Part shown: piece by piece, positions 6,875 to 15,189 of the stretch
How positions within the stretch are numbered: the first letter of the stretch is position 1
Layout: each line of letters opens with the position of its first letter
NCBI RefSeq assembly: GCF_028369105.1
Contig: NZ_JAQNDO010000001.1
Span: 10,944,501 to 11,008,500 of the forward strand
DNA from: Polyangium mundeleinium
GTDB taxonomy: Bacteria; Myxococcota_A; Polyangia; Polyangiales; Polyangiaceae
DNA length: 64,000 nt
Reading direction: 5' to 3'
The notes under the pieces: model-generated
What the model saw: only the letters and a program-made list of their open reading frames with translations
The model's database searches: none
Told to the model about the DNA's origin: nothing
Program-made: the position numbers and the translations under genes

Positions 6875-9373
6875 CTACTTCGCCGTGTTGCGGCCGAGCG
6901 CCACGACGTTGTCCACCGCGCTCGCGCCTCCCTCGCCCACCGCCACCTTCACCCGAGGTTTGGCGCGAAGCAGGCTCACCACCAGCGTGAGACCCCATCC
7001 GTCCTCGCTGCGAATTTGCACGGCGCCGTGGCTGTCCTCGATCGACATGATCAGCCGCCCGAGCACCTCGAGCCCCGGTGGCGCCGCGCCCGGCGCGATG
7101 AGCACGCGCTGCAGCGCCGATTCGGGCAGGCCAAAGCCGAGGCTCCAGTCGAGGATCGAGAGCTCGACCGCGGTGCTCGTCTCGCGCACCGAGATCACCG
7201 GCGGCTGCGCCGACGGCGATTGCCCCGCCGCCTCGACCATGAACGCTTCGAGCGCCCGTTCGAGCGCGGACCTGTGCCCGATCACGTGGCCCATGCCCCG
7301 CATGGGCTCGATCTTCACCTGCCGCCCCGTCGCCCGCGCCGTGCCCGCCACCGCCTGCGCGATCACCTCCGAGAGCGGGAACGCGCTCAACGGATCGTGC
7401 GTCGGTGCCGTCGCGAGCGCGCGAACGTTCGTGGGTTTGTCCTCGGGCTGCTCCACGACGGACGCGACGTACCCGACGATCGAGGAGAAGCCGTCCGCCT
7501 TCTGTCGCAGTGCGCGGACCGTCAAGACAAACGCCGGCGCGGTCCCCGGCGGGCTTCGGCCCGTGATGCCCGACTCGCTCTGCAGCACCTCGGCCATGCT
7601 CGTCGCCGCCTCCTCCGCCGTGCAGCCCGTGAGCGCGACGAGGATCTGGCTCAGGTGGATCGAGCCCGGCGGGAGCGCGCCGTCGGCCGACTCGGGCGGG
7701 ACCGAGACGCCGCGCGCGCCGAGCCATCGATTGAGCTCGCGGCTCGCGAGGCGCACGTCGCCGAGCGCGTCCGCATAAAAGAGGCCCACGGGAGAGCTAC
7801 GCAGCACCTCGCCAAACGTGGCGATCTCCTTCGCCGCGCCGTCCGCGCGCTGCACGAGGCGCTCCGACGGAGGCAAGGGCGCATCGAGCAAGCGCGATCC
7901 AGAGAGGGGCTCGCCTTCGCCCAGGCTGCCGAGGCGGCGCCTGCGCGCGATGAGCGCGAGCTCGCGCGCGAGCCGTTCGAGGCGCTCGGGCGTCTTGGCG
8001 AACGCGGCCTCGGCCTTCGGGCCGCACAGGAACACGTAGCCTTCCGTTTCGCCGAGCGCGATGAGCGGCACGACCAGCGAGGGCTCGCCGGGGTTCTTCA
8101 GGTAATCCGTCACCACGTGCGGCGCGGCCACGCCGTGCTCGTTGATGTACGGCCTGCGGCGCACGTCGCGGCGGCGTTCGCCGATGAGGTGCTCGCCGAC
8201 GTCGCCGTCGTCCCAAAACTTGAGGTGCCACTGCGCGGACGGCAGCTCCGCGACGAGCACGAAGTCGGCCGGGAAGAGGCGCCCCGCGAGGCGGCCGAGG
8301 CGAGGCCAGAAGACCGCATCGGGCTCGGTCTGCACGCGGCGGAAGATGCCCTCGCGGCCGAGCAGATCGGAGGTGCGCGCGACCGCGCGTCGCCAGCCGG
8401 AGAGGTCGAGCGAGAGCGCGACGATCGCGCCCGCGAGGATGCCCGAGGCGAGGCTCGCCGCCGGCAAGAGGCCCCGCACCATCGAGGCCGCGAGGATCGC
8501 TTGCCCGAGGATCGTCGCCAGCAGGCACACGCCAAGCGCGATCAACGAAGCTTTGATGGACGCGACCCTTCGAACGAACGCGAGGATCAAAACCGAGAGC
8601 GACGCGATCAGCGCGCTGATCCACCGCGGCGCCTCGCGCCTCGCGCCTCCGTCGAGCAGGCCGCCCAGCGCGGAGGCCACATGGGTGCCCATCGAGATCT
8701 CGGGCGCGCCCGCGGCGCTCGTGCGTGGTTCGAACGGCGAGTCGAGCGCGGCGATCACCACGCGCCCGGCAGCGACGGAGAGCGGCGTTCGTCCGGCCGC
8801 GACGTCGGCGAGCGAGACCTTGGGCACGCTCTCGGCTGGCGCGGGCACGATCCACGGCGCCTCCGCGATCCCGAGCGCGGCGAGCGCCGGCCGATCTGCG
8901 GGCGGCGCTGCGAAGCCGACGGCCGCGCCGCGCGCGTCGAGGCGCACAATCCCTGGCGGGAGCGCCTGGATCGACGCGGCCGGTTCGGCGGCCGGTTGTT
9001 TGCGGCTCACACAAAACGCGTCGAGCGGCGGCACGATGAGCACGCCGCGCGCGTGGCCGTCGACGACGAGCTCGGAGAGCGCGCCGAGGCAGTCTCGTTC
9101 GGCGAGCGTCGCAGGCGATGCATGAACGACGAGCACGTGCGACGAGGGGCTCTTGCCTGCGATCGCGCGCAGGGTGAGCTCACGCGCCTCGTCGTCGGCG
9201 GAGCCGAGCGGCGCGATTGCGGCCGTGATCCCAGCGACCAGGATCGCCGTCGCTTCGAGGCGGGCGCGGCTCGAGAGGCGCGATCGATCCTTCTCGAACG
9301 CCATCGGCCGCGGGGCGCGGAACGGCTTCGGTATCTTGCGGGTCTCGAGCAGGCGTCGGGCGAAACTTCGCAT
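6875..9373 (-). CDS. CHASE2-type membrane sensor with degenerate histidine-kinase-like ATPase domain
   Basis: An 832-residue inner-membrane receptor. After one N-terminal helix (about 40-58) comes an extracytoplasmic CHASE2-like region (GVLIVPPLDAF, GRVVIAALDSPFE, MGTHVASALGGLL). Three closely spaced helices follow (about 255-330), the usual CHASE2 layout. The cytoplasmic part has a GAF-like stretch (LFPADFVLVAEL to GYVFLCGPKAE), a PAS-like stretch (RSSPVGLFYADALGDV) and a C-terminal HATPase-like region. That last region lacks a recognisable H-box. The N-box position reads HRSALERALEAFMVEA without the Asn, and the G-boxes are reduced to LDWSLGFGLP and GWGLTLVVSL. It probably signals without phosphotransfer. 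The start at 9373 is the outermost ATG; MAFEKDRSRL, 23 codons in, is an alternative. Confidence 0.72.
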   Translation of the reverse strand: MRSFARRLLETRKIPKPFRAPRPMAFEKDRSRLSSRARLEATAILVAGITAAIAPLGSADDEARELTLRAIAGKSPSSHVLVVHASPATLAERDCLGALSELVVDGHARGVLIVPPLDAFCVSRKQPAAEPAASIQALPPGIVRLDARGAAVGFAAPPADRPALAALGIAEAPWIVPAPAESVPKVSLADVAAGRTPLSVAAGRVVIAALDSPFEPRTSAAGAPEISMGTHVASALGGLLDGGARREAPRWISALIASLSVLILAFVRRVASIKASLIALGVCLLATILGQAILAASMVRGLLPAASLASGILAGAIVALSLDLSGWRRAVARTSDLLGREGIFRRVQTEPDAVFWPRLGRLAGRLFPADFVLVAELPSAQWHLKFWDDGDVGEHLIGERRRDVRRRPYINEHGVAAPHVVTDYLKNPGEPSLVVPLIALGETEGYVFLCGPKAEAAFAKTPERLERLARELALIARRRRLGSLGEGEPLSGSRLLDAPLPPSERLVQRADGAAKEIATFGEVLRSSPVGLFYADALGDVRLASRELNRWLGARGVSVPPESADGALPPGSIHLSQILVALTGCTAEEAATSMAEVLQSESGITGRSPPGTAPAFVLTVRALRQKADGFSSIVGYVASVVEQPEDKPTNVRALATAPTHDPLSAFPLSEVIAQAVAGTARATGRQVKIEPMRGMGHVIGHRSALERALEAFMVEAAGQSPSAQPPVISVRETSTAVELSILDWSLGFGLPESALQRVLIAPGAAPPGLEVLGRLIMSIEDSHGAVQIRSEDGWGLTLVVSLLRAKPRVKVAVGEGGASAVDNVVALGRNTAK

Positions 9374-9791
9374 CGAGGGGTAACGGGTTCAGCTTGTCGG
9401 CAATTTTCCTGCCACCGGACCGATGCCCGGCAGAGCTCACCCGTCTCGCTGTGGGAACGTCGATCGTTGCACTTTCTCGATCCTGGAAAATCGACCGGCT
9501 TGCTCCCGGGTTGCCCCCACGGGCTTTCTCGTTGCGGTCTGGAGTCCTCGCCTTCGATGCCTCCAGGCCTCACGCAGCATGGCCTTTATACCTCAAAGTC
9601 CTGGTTGCGTGGGCGGAACCGGGGCCCGGTCCTCGATGCTACCAGGCACATCGCCCAGGCGCCCATTTCTCGACGGCGTCCAAATATTGCTTCGTTTCCG
9701 GATATTTGAGCAAGCTTCCGCCCGGAACGCGTACTGCACATCACCCGGAATTGGTGGATTTTTTCCTCGCATGGAGGGAGCATCGCCCACC
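9374..9791. other. 418-nt divergent intergenic region
   Basis: It separates the CHASE2 receptor (minus) from the S53 peptidase (plus) and must hold both promoters. It is richer in AT than the flanking genes, especially 9575-9770. The only confident element is GGAGGGAG at 9774-9780, the ribosome site of the peptidase. Frames open through it do not look coding. No operator repeat stands out. Confidence 0.5.
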
Positions 9792-11837
9792 ATGCTGTCC
9801 TTGCGATTCCCTTCCTCCACCACAGCGCGGGTGCTCGCGCTGCTCGCCCTTGTCAACGGCACCGCGTTCGCCGCAACTAGCTGCAGCGGAGGCTCCGGAG
9901 AGACGCCTCCCGGCGGCACCGCAGGCTCGACCGCCCAAGGCGGCGCCGGCGGCATCGGCGGCCAGGGCGGCATCGGCGGTCAAGGCGGTCAAGGCGGCGA
10001 CGGCGGTCAAGGCGGCGGCGGACAAGGCGGCACCGGCGGCACGGGTGGCCAGGGAGGTACCGGCGGCGAAGGCGGCGGTGGCGGCATGGGCCCGTCCACC
10101 AGCAGCTCGTCGAGCTCGTCCAGCAGCTCGTCCAGCAGCAGCTCGTCGAGTTCGTCCAGCAGCTCGTCCAGCAGCAGCTCGTCGAGCTCGTCGAGCGGCG
10201 CAGGCGGCGGCGGGGATCCGGATGCAGGCGAATTGCCCGACGCGCTCCCCGATTTCACCGACGCCGAGCTCGAGCCCGTGACGAGCATCGACGGCATCCC
10301 GAACCCGCTGCCGGGCGTCTACATGGACCTCGGCCCGGCCAACCCGAACGCGGAGTTCCGCTCGCTGATCGCCTTCCCGATGCGGGACAAGGCGCTCCTC
10401 GAAGAGACGATCTCGCACATCTACGACCCGGGCCACCCGATGTTCCGGGACTACATGACGGTCGACGCGTGGATGGCGCAGCACGCGCCGCCCGAGGTCG
10501 ATCTGCACCTCGTCAAGCTCTGGCTCGAATCGCAGGGCTTCACGGTGCCGTACGTCGCGTCGAACCGCCTGCTCATCGAGTTCCAGGGCAAGGTCTCGAA
10601 GTTCAACGAGGTCTTCCAGACGAACCTGCACGTCTTCGAGCGCGAGAACCCGCAGCAAGGCAACCCGCCGATCGACGTGTACGGCACGCTCGAGCCGCTC
10701 AAGGTGCCGCTCTGGGTGGCGCAGCGGATCGGCGGCGTGATCACCGCCGATTTCGCGGCCGACAAGACCCCGCTCACGCCCGAGGGCGGCGGCATCTCGG
10801 TGCAGCCGCAGACCGTCCCGACGAACCGGCAGTCGCCTGCGAAGATCGCCAAGGCGTACGGCGTCGATCAGCTCTACAGCATGGGCTACCGCGGCCAGGG
10901 CGTGAAGCTCGGCGTCACGGTCGGCGCGATGTTCCGGTACAAGGATCTGCAGTCGTTCTGGCAGTCCTTCGGGATCATCCGCGATGACCCGGTGGTCACG
11001 TACACGATGGAGCCGCCCTCGACGCGGTACATCGAGACGACGCTCGACATCGAGTGGGCCGGCGCAATCGCGCCGGGAGCGACGCTGATGGTCTACGCAG
11101 GCCACGACGCGCGCAACACGTCGATGGTCTACACGTTCAACGAGGCGATCGGCCGCAACGAGGTCTCGATCATCACCGACTCGTTCGCACATCGCGAGGA
11201 CTCCGAGCCGGCACCGGTGCGCATCCAGTACCACGACTCGGCGCTGCAAGCGGCGGCGCTCGGCATCACGGTCATGGCCGCGACGGGCGACTCGGCGCAG
11301 GCCGATACGCCCTCGGTGAGCCCGTACGTCACGGCCGTCGGCGGCACGCGGCTCTTCTGGAACGCGAACGGAACGCTGCAGCAGGAGACGAACTGGTACG
11401 CCTCGGGCTGCGGCGACTCGCTCTCGTTCCTCATGCCCGCGTGGCAAACGCCGTACGTCACGAACGTCGAGATCAACGCGCCGCCGCGCCGGGCGACGGC
11501 GGACCTCGCGGTCCACGCCTCGCAGTATGCGGGCTACTTCATCTACTATCTCAGCGAGTGGAAGAGCGGCTACGGCGGGACGTCGTTCTCGTCGCCGGTC
11601 TTCGGCGGGATCATGGCCGTCGTGAACCACTACCGTGCGGCGAACAACCTGCCGCAGGCCGGCTGGTTGAACTCGATCCTGTATTCGAACTCCGCCGTCA
11701 AGGCGACGTTCCGCGACATCACCGTGACGGATCCGGACGGCACCACGCCAGCCAACAAACTGCCCAAGACGGGATGGGATTATCCGACGGGATGGGGCGC
11801 GCCAAACGCGATGGGGCTCGCGCTCACCCTCCCCTGA
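9792..11837 (+). CDS. Secreted S53 (sedolisin/kumamolisin-like) serine-carboxyl peptidase
   Basis: A 681-residue exported pro-peptidase. ATG 9792 is preceded by GGAGGGAG. The signal segment ends AFAATSC, possibly a lipobox. A long Gly-rich linker and 32 consecutive Ser residues (10101-10196) form a stalk. The pro-kumamolisin activation domain follows (about residues 180-300, HIYDPGHPMFRDYMT). The peptidase core has the S53 triad: Glu415 and Asp419 in YIETTLDIEW (ExxxD spacing as in sedolisin), and Ser598 in GGTSFSSP. The oxyanion Asp is likely Asp500 in AATGDSAQ. FRDITVTDPDG near the end is the probable calcium site. It lies 88 nt upstream of the five-gene operon on the same strand and may be co-transcribed, but it shows no PGA-specific feature. 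Confidence 0.88.
   Translation: MLSLRFPSSTTARVLALLALVNGTAFAATSCSGGSGETPPGGTAGSTAQGGAGGIGGQGGIGGQGGQGGDGGQGGGGQGGTGGTGGQGGTGGEGGGGGMGPSTSSSSSSSSSSSSSSSSSSSSSSSSSSSSSSSSGAGGGGDPDAGELPDALPDFTDAELEPVTSIDGIPNPLPGVYMDLGPANPNAEFRSLIAFPMRDKALLEETISHIYDPGHPMFRDYMTVDAWMAQHAPPEVDLHLVKLWLESQGFTVPYVASNRLLIEFQGKVSKFNEVFQTNLHVFERENPQQGNPPIDVYGTLEPLKVPLWVAQRIGGVITADFAADKTPLTPEGGGISVQPQTVPTNRQSPAKIAKAYGVDQLYSMGYRGQGVKLGVTVGAMFRYKDLQSFWQSFGIIRDDPVVTYTMEPPSTRYIETTLDIEWAGAIAPGATLMVYAGHDARNTSMVYTFNEAIGRNEVSIITDSFAHREDSEPAPVRIQYHDSALQAAALGITVMAATGDSAQADTPSVSPYVTAVGGTRLFWNANGTLQQETNWYASGCGDSLSFLMPAWQTPYVTNVEINAPPRRATADLAVHASQYAGYFIYYLSEWKSGYGGTSFSSPVFGGIMAVVNHYRAANNLPQAGWLNSILYSNSAVKATFRDITVTDPDGTTPANKLPKTGWDYPTGWGAPNAMGLALTLP
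10101..10196 (+). repeat. Poly-serine tract with 36-nt internal duplication
   Basis: Thirty-two consecutive Ser codons (AGC, TCG, TCC and one AGT, never TCA or TCT) within the S53 peptidase. A block starting at the fifth Ser codon recurs 12 codons later with one synonymous change, so the tract grew at least once by a 36-nt duplication. Its likely role is a flexible stalk tethering the peptidase away from the surface. Confidence 0.8.
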
Positions 11838-11925
11838 TCCAGGATCATGCGTTAACTCGACAGCGCGGCCCGGGCGGCGCGAAGATCATCCTTCCTTCGC
11901 GCCGGAGCTCCTGAGCCGCGAGTTC

Positions 11926-14900
11926 ATGCTGGCCTCTCTCGCCGTCCTCCCGCCCAACGGTCTCGATCGAAGCCTGCACGTCGCCGTGCTGATCGGCCTC
12001 GTGATCGGGACTGTGTTGACCGAACTGTTCGGCTGGACCTACGCAGGCCTCGTCGTCCCCGGCTATCTCGCGACGATCTTCATCGCCGCGCCCGCGACCG
12101 CGCTCTTCATCGTGGTCGAGTCGGTCGTGACGTACTGGCTCGTCGCAGGCGTGGGGCGATGGGTCACGCACCTCGGCGCGTGGTCGGCGGCGTTCGGGCG
12201 CGAGCGCTTCTACCTGTTCATCGTTGGCGCGGTGCTCGTGCGGCTGCTCTTCGAGGGCGTCATCGTGCCGCGTATCGAGGCGCAATACGGCTTCGCGCAC
12301 TCGCGTGAGCTCTACAGCGTGGGGCTCGTGCTCGTGCCGCTCGTGTCGAACACGTTCTGGAACGCGGGCATCATCAAGGCGTTCCCGCGCGTCGGGTTCG
12401 TCACGGTACTGACCTGGATCTTGCTCGTCTTGCTCCTGCGCACGACGAACCTCTCGGTCTCGCGCTTCCAGGTCATCAACGAGAGCCTCTCGATCAAGTT
12501 CCTCGAGTCGCCGAAGGCGCAGATCATCCTCGTCATCGGCGCGCTGCTCGGCGCGCGGAACAACGTCCGGTACGGCTGGGACTACAACGGCATCCTCGTG
12601 CCGGGGCTGCTCGCGGTCGCGTGCTACGAGCCGCTGAAGCTCGTCACGACCACGGTCGAAGCGCTGCTCGTGTACGGCGCATCGAAGTTCTTGATGAGCG
12701 TCCCGCCCTTCTCCCGCATGCTCATCGTCGGCCCGCGGCGCATGCTCATGTGCTACATCACGGGCTTCTTCGTGAAGGTCATCCTCGGGTTCGTCCTGGC
12801 CTACTTCTGGCCGGGTGTCCCGATGATCGACTACTTCGGATTCGGCTACCTCTTGCCGAGTCTTCTGGCGGTGAAGATGTGGAACAAGGACCACATCGGC
12901 ATCGTCGTCATGCCGACGCTGCAGGTGTCGATCACCGCGTTCCTCGTGGGCAACGGGATCGGCTACGGGCTCGTGAAGGCCGAGGGGCTGCTCGTGCCGC
13001 GCGCCGCCGTCTCGGAGATCGCGATGATCGCGATCGATGCGAGCGTGCCGTACGAGCTCACGCTGGGCGACACAGGGCCGAGGCCGAGGCCCGCGGCAGA
13101 GCGATCGGTGGGGATCGCAGCGGTGGAGGTCGCGCTCGACGTCGCGACCGAGGTCGATGGATTCACGGACGCGCGGGGCGGAGAGGAAGTCTCGCCGCGA
13201 ACGCTGACGGCCGCGAAGACCGCAGGCCTCTTGGTGATGCGCGAGGAGAAGGGCGGCTGGGTCGTGGCGCGGCCGCGCGCGTCGGAGATCGATCCGGACG
13301 ACGTGACGCCGGCGCCGCGCTTCGCGGTGCGGCCGAAGTCGACGCCGGGGCTCGTCGCGCGTCGAGGAGGCTTTCTCGTGCTCGCGTCGCCCGAGGGGCC
13401 TGGCTCCGCGCTGCCCGCGCTCGCGCACGCGGCGGCGGAGGCGCTCGGGGCGCGGGCGATCGTGTTGCTGTCGCGGCACGAGGGGCAGCGGGCGCTCGAC
13501 GAGGCGTTCGCGGCGGAGCTCGGAAAGCGGCTCGGACTGGATCAGATGCTCGTCGTCGAGGCGGGCGGGGACGCGGCGCCGGGCGTGAGCGCCGTCGGCT
13601 CGGTGCCCGAGGGCTTCGACGTGATGGCGCTCGGGCGCATGCTCGGCGCGGATGTAACGCTGTCGTGGAGGGCGCCGATCCAGGGCGCGTCGCAGCGGCC
13701 GTGGTCGAACGCGCCGACGCTGCGCGTGCCGCTGTCGCTCGCGGAGGAGGTCGGGGGATCGCTGCTCGGCGCGCGTGAGGTCGAGGTGTGGTCGGGCGGG
13801 CTGCGGCAGGAGCTCGTGGGCCGGGTCGTCGCGTTGACGTCGGTGGGGACGGCGGGGTATCGCGGGCCGACGATCGAGGAGCTGCGCCTCTTCGACGCGA
13901 CGCTCGCGCGCCGGATGACGCACGCGGACATGGAGCCTCGGTGGACGGCGTGGGAGCGCGCGGTGGCAGCGCGGCTCGGGTACGCGATCGTGCGCGTGCA
14001 TCGGCCCGACGGCGAGATCGAGGCGTGGGGGCTCGTCGAGGACGAGACGGGCGGGCGGCGCGGAAACGCGAGCCTGTTCGTGAAGGTCGAGAAGCTGGGG
14101 CTTGGGGCGGAGGACGCCGGAGGCGATCCGCAGCAGCCCCAAACGTCAGGCAGAGAGGTGATCGCGCCGGGGGAGATCCTCGTCGAGGTGCCGGCGCCGC
14201 GCTGGGAGATCGGCACGTTCGGCGCGGGTTTGTCGCTGTACGACGCGCTCGGTGCGCGCGGCCTCTTGATCGCGGGCGCGCTGCCGAGCGCCGATCCGCG
14301 CGGGCTCGCGGACCCGCGGCGCCGGGTGTCGCGCCGATCGTTCTTCCAGCGCTTGCATGAGGTCTGGCTCGGCGAGGGCAAGAGCGGCATCAGCATGCAG
14401 GGCATCGCGCCGGAGCGGGACTACACGGGCGATCTCGTGGTTTCGTTCGGGCGTGAAGTGATCCGGCGCGAGCAGGTGCCGGCGTGGGCGCGGCCGATGG
14501 TGGAGGTGTTCGGCGACCTCGGCCTGCGCGTGGGGATGTTCGACGGCGCTCGCGAGCACGCGCCGTACAACGGGTCGGCGGACCTCTCGATGAGCTACGC
14601 GCGCAAGTTCGCCGATGGTCGCTTCGCGCTCGTGTACATGTCGGGCGATCTGCGATCGGCGATGTCCGCGGTCGAGGGCGACGGCATCCTCACGCCGCGG
14701 CTCGGGCGGCTCGGCGTGGATCTCGGCTCGGAGGACGTGGCGTCGCGCGCGTTCGAACTCGTCGCGTGCAAAGTGCAGGCGCCGGCGCCGAAGAGCGCGG
14801 CGAAGAAGACGGAGGGCAAAAAGAAGGGCACGGACGACGCAGCCCCGGCGGAGGCCACGAAGGCGCGCTGCCCGAGCTTCACGGCGGATGCGGCGAGCCG

Positions 14901-15189
14901 GTGCAACGTGGATGCGCGGCTCGAGAGCTTCGAGCGTTACCTCGATCAGAACAATCCGTTCGATCTGCGCGCGGCGATCAAGGACGATCGGGCGTGCCAC
15001 GTCGAGGTGGTCCGGGACGCGGTGTCTCGGCGGATCTGGGCGCTCGTCGCGGAGCCGGGGCAGGTCGTGCTGGTCCCGCTCGGTACGTCGCGGGTGCCGC
15101 GCGCGCCGAAGCCGCTCACCTCGATCGTGCGGGTGCGGCGCGCGGTCGCGACGGGCTTGACCAGCATCCGGGTGACGGAGAGCCCGTGA
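11926..15189 (+). CDS. Double PgsC/CapC-fold membrane protein fused to a large C-terminal domain (operon gene 1)
   Basis: A 1087-residue inner-membrane protein. Residues 1-370 contain two tandem copies of the PgsC/CapC fold, the membrane subunit of poly-gamma-glutamate synthase. Copy 1 has GWTYAGLVVPGYLA (VPG at 44-46) and VLVPLVSN (Pro138). Copy 2 has GWDYNGILVPGLLA (VPG at 225-227) and YLLPSLLAVK (Pro311). PgsC itself has one VPGYLA and one VPGLIA site in about 150 residues. The remaining 700 residues are soluble. Within them about 750-930 resembles the product of operon gene 3, but its His motifs are replaced (VEVPAPRW, RRSFFQRLH, SMQGI), so it is probably non-catalytic. A Lys-rich insert (AAKKTEGKKKG) follows. 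The stop overlaps the next GTG by 4 nt. Confidence 0.85.
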   Translation: MLASLAVLPPNGLDRSLHVAVLIGLVIGTVLTELFGWTYAGLVVPGYLATIFIAAPATALFIVVESVVTYWLVAGVGRWVTHLGAWSAAFGRERFYLFIVGAVLVRLLFEGVIVPRIEAQYGFAHSRELYSVGLVLVPLVSNTFWNAGIIKAFPRVGFVTVLTWILLVLLLRTTNLSVSRFQVINESLSIKFLESPKAQIILVIGALLGARNNVRYGWDYNGILVPGLLAVACYEPLKLVTTTVEALLVYGASKFLMSVPPFSRMLIVGPRRMLMCYITGFFVKVILGFVLAYFWPGVPMIDYFGFGYLLPSLLAVKMWNKDHIGIVVMPTLQVSITAFLVGNGIGYGLVKAEGLLVPRAAVSEIAMIAIDASVPYELTLGDTGPRPRPAAERSVGIAAVEVALDVATEVDGFTDARGGEEVSPRTLTAAKTAGLLVMREEKGGWVVARPRASEIDPDDVTPAPRFAVRPKSTPGLVARRGGFLVLASPEGPGSALPALAHAAAEALGARAIVLLSRHEGQRALDEAFAAELGKRLGLDQMLVVEAGGDAAPGVSAVGSVPEGFDVMALGRMLGADVTLSWRAPIQGASQRPWSNAPTLRVPLSLAEEVGGSLLGAREVEVWSGGLRQELVGRVVALTSVGTAGYRGPTIEELRLFDATLARRMTHADMEPRWTAWERAVAARLGYAIVRVHRPDGEIEAWGLVEDETGGRRGNASLFVKVEKLGLGAEDAGGDPQQPQTSGREVIAPGEILVEVPAPRWEIGTFGAGLSLYDALGARGLLIAGALPSADPRGLADPRRRVSRRSFFQRLHEVWLGEGKSGISMQGIAPERDYTGDLVVSFGREVIRREQVPAWARPMVEVFGDLGLRVGMFDGAREHAPYNGSADLSMSYARKFADGRFALVYMSGDLRSAMSAVEGDGILTPRLGRLGVDLGSEDVASRAFELVACKVQAPAPKSAAKKTEGKKKGTDDAAPAEATKARCPSFTADAASRCNVDARLESFERYLDQNNPFDLRAAIKDDRACHVEVVRDAVSRRIWALVAEPGQVVLVPLGTSRVPRAPKPLTSIVRVRRAVATGLTSIRVTESP

